A DNA stretch of 64,000 nt from Oligoflexales bacterium (GTDB lineage Bacteria; Bdellovibrionota_B; Oligoflexia; Oligoflexales; RGVZ01). The translations under genes were made by a program, and so were the position numbers. Below are positions 37,756 to 46,241 of the stretch, one piece after another. Location of the stretch: NCBI GenBank assembly GCA_947479535.1, contig CANJZQ010000002.1, forward strand, positions 1-64,000. The letters are read 5' to 3'. The notes beneath the pieces are model-generated. The model was not told the origin of the DNA and made no database searches. It saw only the letters and a program-made list of their open reading frames with translations. Each line of letters begins with the position of its first letter. The stretch's first letter is position 1.

Positions 37756-40251
37756 GTGGATCTTGGCCTCGGCCGTCAATGGATCCTCGGGCCAGAAATG
37801 ACGCGGATAGTCCCGTGACAACTCCCGGCGCAATGCCGGGTAGTGGTTTTTCCAGAATCCGGCCAAGTCGCCTGTGACTTGCACAGGCCGGTTGTTTGGT
37901 GCCAGCAAATGAACCACCATCGCCACGCGATCTTGCACCAGGCGGGGTAATTTTTGAGTGCCAAAAAATTCCTGCATTTTGCCCTCGACCCATGGCGGCT
38001 GGCCGGCACGGTAATGAATCGGAGTGATGCGCCCCGAGGCCAACTTCATCTGATCGGGACAGGCAGCGTTGATTTTTGCCGCGTCTGCATAGCCAAGAAG
38101 GTCTTCGATGTAAGCCCGCAGGGGCCGAGCCGCAATTTCGGCAAACGAGACTTTCCCTTCAGCCATCGCATCCAGCAAAAAATCAAAGTCCGCCCCACAC
38201 AAGTCAACGATTGGTTCCTCGTTCATTGCACCGGCGAAAACAAGAAGGCGCTGCTGCCAGCCGTGCAGATCAGCGTCATCATCAAACGGCTTGGGCCAAG
38301 CCTTGCGCAGCTCTTCGCGCAAGCGAACCCCCGCCAATTCCGGGTCGACCGGAGCCGGAGTTTCTTTAAGGATCAAGGCTCCAAAACGAACACGAATGAA
38401 GCCACGTACCCGGCCACCAGAGCCACTTTGACCAGTGTCCCATTCAACTTCAGGACCTTCTCTCCACATGGAATCCACAGCCCTCAATGCCGCAAAATCT
38501 GGAGTCAACTCCAGCGCCATCCAATTTCTTGCCATGATCCGCGAGGGATCAGCGGCGTTGACATCGGCATCGATCAAACAAATCCACTCCGGTAATGCGG
38601 AATCTGATTTCCGCAAAGCAACGGTCCGGCCATCAACCAGGCGATACGATCCTGCTGCCTCCATGCGCGCAACGCGGTCGGCGTAACCAGCAAGCATCAA
38701 TGCCGTCATTTGGGTGGACGATTTTCCTGCCGCCGTCAAGTCTGCCGGCTCAAGGTTTTTCTCGCCGGCAATTCGGGAAATCTGGGAAAACGTCTGATTA
38801 AAGCCAAACCCGGTCGTCTTACCTGACTGGGCCTCTTCACTGACGCGAGCCGCAAAGGTCACAGCATGACCCAGGGCGTTTAAGCGTTTGCCCTCTTGGA
38901 CAATCCTGGCCAGCCGGGGATGCAAGGGATAGCGGGCCATTTCGCGACCAATTCCGGTCACGTGACCCACCGCGTCCACAGCGCCCAAAGAACGCAACAG
39001 GGCCGCACTGCCAGCAAAGCGCACGGGTTCTGGAGGATCCACCCACGGAAGTTCACGCACAACATCGAGGGCCGGCTTGGTGTCAGGAGTGTCGACAACG
39101 CAGGCCACTTCCAAAAGGGTCTGACTTAAATCAAGGCGCAAGATTTCAGGGATTTCAAAACTGGCACGGCTGCGAAAATCTGATTCCGAAAACAAGCGCA
39201 CGACAGCCCCCGGCCCGCGCCGGGCCGCGCGTCCGGCCCGTTGGATGCATGACGCCTGACTAACCCGCTGTAACTTCAAGGTTGGCAATCCCGCCCAACT
39301 GGAAAAGGAGGGAACCTTGGCCAGACCAGCATCGACGACGAGGTTCACCCCCTCAATCGTCAGCGAGCTTTCAGCAATGTTGGTGGCCAGGATTATTTTT
39401 GGACGCGTCGATGGTTCAAAAACCGTGCGTTGCTCCTGCGGCGAGAGAGAGCCGTGCAGTTTGCAAATCAGTTCATCTTGAAATTGACCAGTCCGTGCCA
39501 GGTGATCGGCGCAACGGTCGATCTCCGGAGCGCCCGGCAAAAAAATCAGTGCATGACCAGGAATAATGCCAGATTGCGCCAGGGATTTTTTGCCAGATAA
39601 AAGCGCGGCCGCGACACGCTCATTGATGCGCGCCGCGAACATTTCCACTGATTCGGACTGCGTCGCACTAACATCATGGATGACGCTCATTGAATGATTC
39701 ACTGCCGACGTCGAAACCACAGGCGGCGCGCCGAGTTTCTCCGAAAGGCCGGCCGTGTCGAGTGTGGCCGACATAACAATCAGCTTCAAGTCCGGGCGCG
39801 AAGTCGCCTGCAACCTGCGGATGGTCGCCAGGGCAACATCTGTGTGCATGTGGCGTTCATGGAATTCATCAAGGATCACGGCCCCGGCCTTTTTAAGATC
39901 CGGATCCGCGATCAAGTATCGGAGCAACATTCCCTCGGTCATAAACAGGACGCGCGTTTCCGGGCCAAATTCCTGTTCAAATCGGATGTGATACCCGATC
40001 GTTTTGCCGCAAGGCTCACCGCACTCAAACGCAACCCGTTGGGCTGCGAGCCTGGCCGCAAGGCGCCTGGGTTCAAGAACAATAATTTGAGATCTTGGAG
40101 GTACAACCTCCAACAGGGCCGGTGGCACACGCGTTGTTTTTCCGCTGCCAGGCGTCGCCTGAACGATGAGTGTGTTGGACTCCAACAGAGCCTGCTTGAT
40201 CTCGGGCAAGCAAGCATCCACGGGCAGGGAAATGCGGCCTTGCGGGCTCAT
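37732..40251 (-). CDS. hrpB: ATP-dependent helicase HrpB
   Basis: The ATG at 40251 overlaps the tdk stop (ATGA), and is preferred to the ORF-track start 12 codons upstream. DEAH-box motifs run in order: TPGSGKTTRVPPALL (Walker A), ILDEFHERH (motif II), SATLDTAGL (motif III) and IQRAGRAARRGPG (motif VI). The 839-aa length and C-terminal region match HrpB, a helicase of poorly defined RNA role. It is the last gene of the DUF3025 / ATP-grasp-like / tdk / hrpB group and convergent with the peroxidase gene. Confidence 0.94.
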   Translation of the reverse strand: MSPQGRISLPVDACLPEIKQALLESNTLIVQATPGSGKTTRVPPALLEVVPPRSQIIVLEPRRLAARLAAQRVAFECGEPCGKTIGYHIRFEQEFGPETRVLFMTEGMLLRYLIADPDLKKAGAVILDEFHERHMHTDVALATIRRLQATSRPDLKLIVMSATLDTAGLSEKLGAPPVVSTSAVNHSMSVIHDVSATQSESVEMFAARINERVAAALLSGKKSLAQSGIIPGHALIFLPGAPEIDRCADHLARTGQFQDELICKLHGSLSPQEQRTVFEPSTRPKIILATNIAESSLTIEGVNLVVDAGLAKVPSFSSWAGLPTLKLQRVSQASCIQRAGRAARRGPGAVVRLFSESDFRSRASFEIPEILRLDLSQTLLEVACVVDTPDTKPALDVVRELPWVDPPEPVRFAGSAALLRSLGAVDAVGHVTGIGREMARYPLHPRLARIVQEGKRLNALGHAVTFAARVSEEAQSGKTTGFGFNQTFSQISRIAGEKNLEPADLTAAGKSSTQMTALMLAGYADRVARMEAAGSYRLVDGRTVALRKSDSALPEWICLIDADVNAADPSRIMARNWMALELTPDFAALRAVDSMWREGPEVEWDTGQSGSGGRVRGFIRVRFGALILKETPAPVDPELAGVRLREELRKAWPKPFDDDADLHGWQQRLLVFAGAMNEEPIVDLCGADFDFLLDAMAEGKVSFAEIAARPLRAYIEDLLGYADAAKINAACPDQMKLASGRITPIHYRAGQPPWVEGKMQEFFGTQKLPRLVQDRVAMVVHLLAPNNRPVQVTGDLAGFWKNHYPALRRELSRDYPRHFWPEDPLTAEAKIHLKQRRNL

Positions 40252-40835
40252 CTGGAAGCGGATTCTAAAATTTTCGCGTCGTAACAACCGGCACAGGAAG
40301 GAAGGTACTTTTCTTCACAGCCAAGTTCCACGACCGGCCCCTGGGAATCCGGACCGACCGCAAAACCATCCACCATTTTTAAATTGTAGACGGCCTTTTT
40401 GTTGCAGAAGGCACAAGTTGTTTTGACTTCTTCGATTGCGTCAGCCAGCTCAAGAAGCCTTTGGCTGCCAGAAAAAAGCCGCCTTTTAAAATCGGTACGC
40501 AGGCCATAGCAGATCACCGGGACGCGATATTCCGTCGTGATGAAACGCAACTGATCAATCACCCTGGATTCCAAAAACTGGCACTCGTCGACGAGCAGGC
40601 AGTCAACCCCGGCGAGTGTTGTTTCGTCGATCATGTCGTTGGCACCGAGCACAATATCGGCTTCTTGCTCCAAACCAGCACGCGACCGGACTTGATTGGC
40701 GCCAAACCTGGTATCCAAAGCAGGCTTCAGGATTAAAATCCGTTTGTTTTGCTGGCGGTAATTGTGGGCCACAGCGAGCAGGTTGAGGGTCTTAGCACTG
40801 CCGACTGCGCCATAGCGGAAATATAGTTTCGCCAT
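40248..40835 (-). CDS. tdk: Thymidine kinase
   Basis: I favour ATG 40835 (MAKLYFRYGAVGSAKT) with CAGGG upstream; the ORF-track ATG 40853 overlaps the previous stop by ATGA and is also possible. The P-loop YGAVGSAKT has Ala where most have Gly before the Lys, as in some family members. LLVDECQFLES is the Walker B motif. The zinc-binding Cys pairs CAFC and CAGC lie near the C-terminus. It phosphorylates thymidine for salvage. Confidence 0.93.
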   Translation of the reverse strand: MAKLYFRYGAVGSAKTLNLLAVAHNYRQQNKRILILKPALDTRFGANQVRSRAGLEQEADIVLGANDMIDETTLAGVDCLLVDECQFLESRVIDQLRFITTEYRVPVICYGLRTDFKRRLFSGSQRLLELADAIEEVKTTCAFCNKKAVYNLKMVDGFAVGPDSQGPVVELGCEEKYLPSCAGCYDAKILESASR

Positions 40836-40849
40836 AATACCCTGTTCGT

Positions 40850-42187
40850 TCATGATTCAACAATGAACGGCGCAAGCCCGCCGCCCGCACCGATATTGAC
40901 CACAGGACCAGATGCAAAGCGCGAGACGCCGCCCCCACAAAGAGGCTCCGTTCCTGTGTTCAAGAAAACCGATGCATCCGCATATCCGTCCACTTCCAAA
41001 AAATCCCGGCCATCGACCGTGACCTTGCTTTTATGCCGTCGTCCGGACATCCGCTTTTGGATCACCCACGTGTCCTCGGATTCAGTCATCACCCAGCACC
41101 AAAAAACTTCGGGGCTGACTTGGTGATTCATTTTCAAAAGTCTCTTAAGCCGGTCTTGCGTGGCGCCCTGATGCCACTCGCTGCCAACGAAGACAAGATG
41201 ACCACCATAACCCAATGAGTTTTTGATCACATAATTTTCGCAGTGTTTCGCAAAGTCAGAGCCACTATCAAAATCAATGTGAAAGTCGATGTCAATTTTA
41301 GCATCGAATGCCTTGCGCACCACGTCAACTTGATGTTTTTGTGACGGGATAATCCGTGTCCACGGCAGGCGCTTCATGGTTGCCTCGCGCTGATCACGAG
41401 AAATGCCGACACTGGATGCAAGCCTGTCGTCGCTGGCGACCACGGATACCATGGCGAGAAACGCCTTCACTTCATAATGCGCGCTGACTGGATTATAGAT
41501 CCTTGAACGCCGGGAATCATGAAGAGCCATCTGCAATTTTGGTTGCTGCGATAATCGCGTTGCAAAAATATGGCGGTAAACAAGATCAAAGGCCTGTTCC
41601 GTCCATTGGGACGGGGTGACTCGAACGGCATCAACACGGTCCTGCCAATGCTGCGCCAAATATTCCAGTTCAGCGAGTTGGGCATCACCTTCACGGTGCA
41701 GAATCGCAAGGCGCGGGCGCTGCGCTTGGCCACCATCACGGCGATAAAGCGCCAGAAGGCTGTCCAGCAAATCGTCACTGTTGCCGCGCGGAGGAACGGC
41801 AAGCCCGCGAGACTCAGACCATGCAGCAAGCACCATGTCGCTGTATGCCTGCATCGCTGGAATGGTGCAGTTGGCTTCAATCAATTTCAATCCATCGTTG
41901 TGCCAGAACAAGTCAAAGCGGATTGTGGCATGCCCCCAAGTCTCGGCTGGATCACGATGCGCTGCGTCGGCCTCGATGCCTGTCATTCCACCAAAGAGAA
42001 TCTGCCAGAGGCTTTGATTTTCTTTGCGCTGAATCCAACCCAAGACGAGTGGAAAACAAGACAAGACCAATCGAGCGTCTTGCACCATCGGATCCCATTC
42101 CGATCGTTTTACGATGACTGGATTCTGCGCCATGGGAATGGCCTGCCATGTTCCCGGAGATTTCTGCCAGATCGAAAGGTTGCGCAT
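40850..42187 (-). CDS. ATP-grasp-like protein (glutathionylspermidine-synthase-like fold)
   Basis: The 445-aa protein contains ATIRFDLFWHNDGLKLIEANCTIPAMQAYSDM, resembling the pre-ATP-grasp segment of glutathionylspermidine-synthase-like and circularly permuted ATP-grasp enzymes (RxDF...GxxxxExNxxxP). The C-terminal part has NHQVSPEVFWCW...TWVIQKRMSGRRHK and VNIGAGGGLAPFIV, compatible with nucleotide binding. The substrate is not known. It is followed by tdk with a 4-base overlap and preceded by the DUF3025 gene by three bases. It could be a ligase forming a peptide-like bond, but this is uncertain. Confidence 0.55.
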   Translation of the reverse strand: MRNLSIWQKSPGTWQAIPMAQNPVIVKRSEWDPMVQDARLVLSCFPLVLGWIQRKENQSLWQILFGGMTGIEADAAHRDPAETWGHATIRFDLFWHNDGLKLIEANCTIPAMQAYSDMVLAAWSESRGLAVPPRGNSDDLLDSLLALYRRDGGQAQRPRLAILHREGDAQLAELEYLAQHWQDRVDAVRVTPSQWTEQAFDLVYRHIFATRLSQQPKLQMALHDSRRSRIYNPVSAHYEVKAFLAMVSVVASDDRLASSVGISRDQREATMKRLPWTRIIPSQKHQVDVVRKAFDAKIDIDFHIDFDSGSDFAKHCENYVIKNSLGYGGHLVFVGSEWHQGATQDRLKRLLKMNHQVSPEVFWCWVMTESEDTWVIQKRMSGRRHKSKVTVDGRDFLEVDGYADASVFLNTGTEPLCGGGVSRFASGPVVNIGAGGGLAPFIVES

Positions 42188-42190
42188 CGT

Positions 42191-42934
42191 TCAGCCCGGT
42201 GAATTATGGATTTTCCGTCCTTCGAGAAACAATTTAAACACGATATCCAATCGCAGAGAGGGAAAAAGCGCCGGATGAAGGCCGAGGGCTTTTGAGTCAA
42301 GATACTCTGCCAACATCCCGTCTGCAGTTTCCGAGCCCTCTCGAGGCAAAACAAGGGCGAAGGCACCGACTTTGGACAGGGTCTCTGGACGCAGCACGAG
42401 TGACTCAAATAGGGCGTGACCAAAAACCGTCAATTGAGCCCCAGTGATCGCCATGAGATGCCGGATTTCCTCCGGGTAGTCGGCGGGATCGCCCTGACGA
42501 ACCCTGCGGATTTCGGCTGCCATGTGCTCTGCGGATTTTTGATCCTGCACTAAAACAACAACGCCGGCCTCATCAACAAGCGTGAGAAAATCCCGGCAGC
42601 GGCCACGTTTTCCCGGCAGTTCCGTGGCCATGGCATCCTTGTGGATGCGGTTGATTGCCGCCTTGGCGCGGGGAAAGGTGCGCCAGGCCAAAACATTGAA
42701 AAGGTCATGAAGGGATTTTTTGCGTACTGGAAGGACGCCTTCGTCGAAAATCCGCGCCTCGTAGTTGCCGCGGGTTTGAGCAAAATCAACCTGCAGGGAT
42801 TTAAGGGCCGGGTCCGGGTTGCGCAAAAAATCATTCAAAGCGCTTGCATCCCCCGATTCGAAAGCAGGCCAAAGGGAGGAGGGGGCGGCGGCCAAGCCGT
42901 CAAACTCGCGTCGATGTGCCAACAAATTAAGCAT
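42191..42934 (-). CDS. DUF3025 family protein
   Basis: The 247-aa product has the DUF3025 hallmark YEARIFDEGVLPVRKKSLHDLFNVLAWRTFPRAKAAINRIHKDAM. The start at ATG 42934 lies one codon inside the ORF-track TTG; no strong ribosome site is visible. The biochemical function of the family is unknown. It is the first gene of the tight group that continues with the ATP-grasp-like protein, tdk and hrpB. Confidence 0.8.
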   Translation of the reverse strand: MLNLLAHRREFDGLAAAPSSLWPAFESGDASALNDFLRNPDPALKSLQVDFAQTRGNYEARIFDEGVLPVRKKSLHDLFNVLAWRTFPRAKAAINRIHKDAMATELPGKRGRCRDFLTLVDEAGVVVLVQDQKSAEHMAAEIRRVRQGDPADYPEEIRHLMAITGAQLTVFGHALFESLVLRPETLSKVGAFALVLPREGSETADGMLAEYLDSKALGLHPALFPSLRLDIVFKLFLEGRKIHNSPG

Positions 42935-43026
42935 CAATAAAAAAGAATTTTTTCCAACAATTTCAGTAGGCAGCAGTGAATCGATCAGATAGTTTCACAT
43001 TTCACTTTTTGCAGGAGAACAGGGTC

Positions 43027-43245
43027 ATGGATCAACCGGAACTTTGGTGGAGCAAGGTTTTTGGACCTGCTGATCCCGACACCATCTTAAACCGCGTCGA
43101 TGAATCCATCGAACTGGAAGATTACTGCGACCGCGCAGAAGGCTTCATGGATCTCGTCGAAGAAGCCCTCGGCAAAGGCGTCCCGGCCACTCAGGTCAAG
43201 GACATCGCCCTCGGCCTTCTGGCGTGGGCTGAAACCCAAGAATAA
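43027..43245 (+). CDS. Small acidic hypothetical protein (72 aa)
   Basis: I use ATG 43027 (MDQPELWWSKVFGPADPDTIL), which has AGGAGAACAGGG upstream; the ORF-track start is 17 codons earlier. The protein is strongly acidic and helical (ESIELEDYCDRAEGFMDLVEEAL), with no membrane segment. The family is not recognised. It stands alone on the plus strand between two genes on the minus strand. Confidence 0.65.
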   Translation: MDQPELWWSKVFGPADPDTILNRVDESIELEDYCDRAEGFMDLVEEALGKGVPATQVKDIALGLLAWAETQE

Positions 43246-43260
43246 TTTTTAAAGACGATA

Positions 43261-44175
43261 TCAGCACGCATTTGGATCCCGCGGTCGGCAAGACCACCCT
43301 CTCCAATAGCGACTGTCGGGGCAGCCAACGATGCCGCCCCCGCGCGTCCATTGGCAATTACCAAAGAAAAACACTCCCGGCCGGGCAGTGGGAACTCTGA
43401 AGTAAACCGTGCACACGTCGGCAAGCGCGCCTGCGCCATTGTTAACGTTGCAGCATCGGCCTCCGATTCCAAACTGAACACAAAATTGAAATGGCTGAGC
43501 TGGATTTCCGCCTGCGCCTATATCACCACCATTGATTACTATTGGGGGTCTTGCCGCAGGGACTGCGGGCTGCGCAGGTGCAGGGACACCTGGTACTGGA
43601 GGCGCAACGGGATCGACCACAGGGTCCAGTTTGTCTTTGTTCAATTCTTCGACCAGTTTGGACCACCAGTCAACAACGACGCCCGCCCATGCCGGGGGCC
43701 GCTGGGTTGCTTCGCAATCAATGCATGGTGGTGCCTCAATTGTGGCAGTGTCCAAGCGTTTCGAGACAACCGGTCCATCATCAATGAGAGAGACAACCTG
43801 GGCATTTTCATCGGGCGATGCCAGACCAAACGTCTCGGGTAAACCGGCAAGGCGATCACGAATCTCCTTCGGGGAGAGCTTTCCCGTAGGCTTTTCTTGG
43901 CTCAACTTGGAGACCGAGGCCTCCAGATCTTTCTGGTACTGAGCCATCACTTGGACGTTGTTTTCACCAATGGTCACCACATTTCGTCCCGCCATCGGCG
44001 AGTCAACCACCTGAACAGGATTTGCGTCGGCCTGCCCTGTCGATTTTTCTTTTGACTTGCCGGCAGAGCAACCTGCCAAGGCTGCAACCGTGATGGAAAG
44101 CATCATCAAGCATTTAGTATTGAAGCCCATCGGGCTGCCCAATCGATCACGAACCTTTTGAGCATGATTTTCCAA
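43261..44175 (-). CDS. Lipoprotein with Pro-rich linker and Cys-rich C-terminus
   Basis: The protein has a lipoprotein signal peptide with lipobox LAGC (MLSITVAALAGC). The ORF-track start is TTG 44175 with GGAGGG seven bases upstream; ATG 44130 lies closer to the signal peptide but has a weaker site. A Pro/Val/Ala linker (VAPPVPGVPAPAQPAVPAARPP) precedes a Cys- and Trp-rich C-terminus (RGWSCRPRDPNAC). Function is unknown. It follows no operon partner, and a tandem repeat array lies just upstream. Confidence 0.65.
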   Translation of the reverse strand: MENHAQKVRDRLGSPMGFNTKCLMMLSITVAALAGCSAGKSKEKSTGQADANPVQVVDSPMAGRNVVTIGENNVQVMAQYQKDLEASVSKLSQEKPTGKLSPKEIRDRLAGLPETFGLASPDENAQVVSLIDDGPVVSKRLDTATIEAPPCIDCEATQRPPAWAGVVVDWWSKLVEELNKDKLDPVVDPVAPPVPGVPAPAQPAVPAARPPIVINGGDIGAGGNPAQPFQFCVQFGIGGRCCNVNNGAGALADVCTVYFRVPTARPGVFFFGNCQWTRGGGIVGCPDSRYWRGWSCRPRDPNAC

Positions 44176-44242
44176 TTATCGAGCCCTCCAGCTTAAAAAC
44201 CCCCTACGTTTCGGAAATTGAGCCCAGAATCTTGAGCAGGGA

Positions 44243-44351
44243 GGATCCTTCGCATTCGCTCAGGATGACGGTTTTACCCACGATGACGGTTATGCCCAGG
44301 ATGACGGTTATGCCCAGGATGACGGTTTTACCCAGGATGACGGGGTTGCGA
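44243..44351. repeat. Tandem 18-bp repeat array with GATCC...AGGATGACG head
   Basis: GGATCCTTCGC...CGCTCAGGATGACG opens the array, then five 18-bp units AGGATGACGGTTTTACCC (with small variations at 44280, 44298, 44316 and 44334) follow without spacers. The head resembles that of the second array at 59188-59297. It lies upstream of the lipoprotein gene, between it and the zinc-ribbon gene. Confidence 0.9.
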
Positions 44352-44460
44352 AGGATAGCGGACGGGTGCATTGACCGTATAATTCACTGATTTTATTTCG
44401 TTTTTTTATATTTGTTAATGGTTTTTAAAAAACCACCGAACAGCTCTATATCGAGGTTCG

Positions 44461-44504
44461 GTCCGTCCCGGTCGGGCAGGTTTTTGCACCTGCCACAATC
44501 GGAC
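44461..44504 (+). other. Possible structured 5' leader of the zinc-ribbon gene
   Basis: GTCCG at 44461 can pair with CGGAC at 44500, enclosing a perfect GGCAGGT/ACCTGCC hairpin (44475-44494). The structure sits 40 bases before the ATG. Upstream, the A/T-rich 44352-44460 stretch holds a GGTTTTTAAAAAACC palindrome, and nothing else is recognised there. Confidence 0.4.
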
Positions 44505-44544
44505 AAAGGCTTCCGGGTCCTCTTTAAAGGAGGCATCGCACAGT

Positions 44545-44850
44545 ATGAAGAAACCGCTGACGTATAACGAGAATGTGTACTTCTTTCAGCGCGACCGCGA
44601 GCTCATCCACGAGATGGATGAAAAACGGCGCCAGGTGGAGCACAGGCGTGAAATGCACAATCACGTCGGTCATTGCACTGCCTGCGGAGAAGACACCATC
44701 GAGGTAACATTGGAGGCGGCCCACATGCACGTCTGCCCATGCTGCCACGGTGTGTTTCTGGAGGGAGAGGCAGTGTCGGATCTGCTCCGGCGCGACGCCG
44801 TAAACATGGTGACCGGAGGAAAGCGAAGGAGACGAAACAATGCCGCATAA
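44545..44850 (+). CDS. Zinc-ribbon (TFIIB-type zinc finger) protein
   Basis: The 101-aa protein has two Cys pairs in the order HCTACGEDTIEVTLEAAHMHVCPCCHGVFLEGEAVSDLL, the compact bacterial zf-TFIIB-like ribbon. The N-terminus is charged and helical, the C-terminus basic (GGKRRRRNNAA), which may bind nucleic acid. AAGGAGG lies twelve bases upstream of the ATG. It is alone on the plus strand beside hemH. Function is unknown. Confidence 0.75.
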   Translation: MKKPLTYNENVYFFQRDRELIHEMDEKRRQVEHRREMHNHVGHCTACGEDTIEVTLEAAHMHVCPCCHGVFLEGEAVSDLLRRDAVNMVTGGKRRRRNNAA

Positions 44851-44891
44851 GGTTTTTGTATCGAGAATCTTTTAGAATCGGTCAGAATCGG

Positions 44892-45938
44892 TCAAAATCC
44901 ATGGTCAACGAGCGTCTGGTGCAGGCAATGCGCCAGACGCTCGTCGGCGTTTGGAACACCGACGCGATGCCAACCCGAAAAGCCAGCCTTTGCGGCATCA
45001 GCTTTGTAGGTCACATCCATTTCGTAGAGGGTTTCAATGTGATCTGAAACAAAACTCACCGGCACCATGACCAGCTGTCCGCCGCGCTCGCGACCAAGGC
45101 GGGCAATCATTTCTTCCGTATAAGGCTTCAACCATTCCACCGGACCGACGCGCGACTGAAAAGAAAGTTCAAAGGCCACGTCAACATCGCGAGGGACCCA
45201 CTTCAAGGCTCGCGCACGCAGTTCAGCAAAGTGGGCGCGGATTTCGTGAGGATAAGGATCGGCACGGCGGATGTATTTTGCTGGCAATCCGTGGGCGGAA
45301 AAAAGAACAGTAATGCGCTTGTTGTCAGATTTTTTGGCCGCCGCCAAAGCTGGCTCCATTGAGGCCTTCAAAAGGTCCCAGGAATAATCCAGGTAATCAC
45401 GCTGAAACCACCAGGACGCAATGCGGGTCATCGCCATCCGTCCCTCATGTTCGTCCCCGTGACAAAGGCGCCATGCCTTATCAAAATCGAACATGGAACT
45501 GCCAGCCGTTGCATGGGAAAAATGCGGATAAAGAGTCAACAGAAACACCCGCCGCGATTCCCGCGGATCGAAATGACGAACGACTTCCCCGGCACGCGGT
45601 GCCGTATAGCGGTTGATCACGTGAACTCGCGTCTTGGGGCGAACTTCGCGTAATTTTTTTTCCAGCAGTCGCGCCTGGATTTCCGTGTATCGATTGATCG
45701 GAGAATAGCCAATGGCGCGGTACTGGGCGTCAGACTTGGGCACGCGGCGGCGCGCAATAAATCGGCCAAGCATTTTGCGCAAAAACTCTGGAAGTAAAAC
45801 GCGCAGGATAAAGGGATCTTCAAAAAGCTCAGTCAAAAAAGGTTCGACTTCCGCACTCGATGTTGGTCCACCAAAATGCAGCAGAAACACATCGTTCTGA
45901 ATCTCGTCCCAATGAGCGCCAGGAAGATCACCGGCCAT
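44892..45938 (-). CDS. hemH: Ferrochelatase
   Basis: I start at ATG 45938 (MAGDLPGAHWDEIQND), which lies inside the last codons of the ferredoxin gene; the ORF-track start is seven codons earlier. Family signatures are LLHFGGPTS, FSAHGLPAKYI (metal-site His) and FVSDHIETLYEMD (catalytic Glu). It inserts iron into protoporphyrin IX to make heme, at the inner membrane face. It overlaps the ferredoxin gene, which directly follows the B12-binding regulator, so the three are likely one operon. Confidence 0.95.
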   Translation of the reverse strand: MAGDLPGAHWDEIQNDVFLLHFGGPTSSAEVEPFLTELFEDPFILRVLLPEFLRKMLGRFIARRRVPKSDAQYRAIGYSPINRYTEIQARLLEKKLREVRPKTRVHVINRYTAPRAGEVVRHFDPRESRRVFLLTLYPHFSHATAGSSMFDFDKAWRLCHGDEHEGRMAMTRIASWWFQRDYLDYSWDLLKASMEPALAAAKKSDNKRITVLFSAHGLPAKYIRRADPYPHEIRAHFAELRARALKWVPRDVDVAFELSFQSRVGPVEWLKPYTEEMIARLGRERGGQLVMVPVSFVSDHIETLYEMDVTYKADAAKAGFSGWHRVGVPNADERLAHCLHQTLVDHGF

Positions 45939-46239
45939 CAGGAAGCGCCTCCACAGCATCGGTCAGTGCTTGTGCCAGCAGTGCGTGGTCGTCCTGCTTG
46001 AGTTGTGTGAACCAGCGACCTTCCGGGTAAAGAACTGCCGTGATCCCGCGCTTGCAATGGCCCAGGCAACCAGACGAATTGACGCGGACGCGCCCCTTCC
46101 ATTCCGGGTGAGTTTCCTTGGACCAATTTTTCAAGCCGTCGCGCAGCTTTTGAGAATCCTTGCTGCCACAATTCTCGCCGGCGCCCTTTTGATTGGTGCA
46201 GATGAACAAGTGGGCTTCGAGTTTATTTTCAGAATTCAC
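45928..46239 (-). CDS. Thioredoxin-like 2Fe-2S ferredoxin
   Basis: The 103-aa protein has HLFICTNQKGAGENCGSKDSQKL and VNSSGCLGHCKRGITAVLYPEG, which supply the four Cys ligands of the thioredoxin-fold 2Fe-2S ferredoxin family. Partner unknown. It starts three bases after the regulator stop and overlaps hemH by 11 bases, suggesting a role in heme or iron metabolism. Confidence 0.9.
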   Translation of the reverse strand: MNSENKLEAHLFICTNQKGAGENCGSKDSQKLRDGLKNWSKETHPEWKGRVRVNSSGCLGHCKRGITAVLYPEGRWFTQLKQDDHALLAQALTDAVEALPDGR

Positions 46240-46241
46240 GC

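Noticed and set aside
39694-40284. 196-aa plus-strand ORF opposite hrpB
   Set aside because: It is antisense to the helicase motifs of hrpB, with no independent evidence.
44262-44351. CRISPR-like array
   Set aside because: The 18-bp units are contiguous without spacers, so this is a simple tandem repeat.
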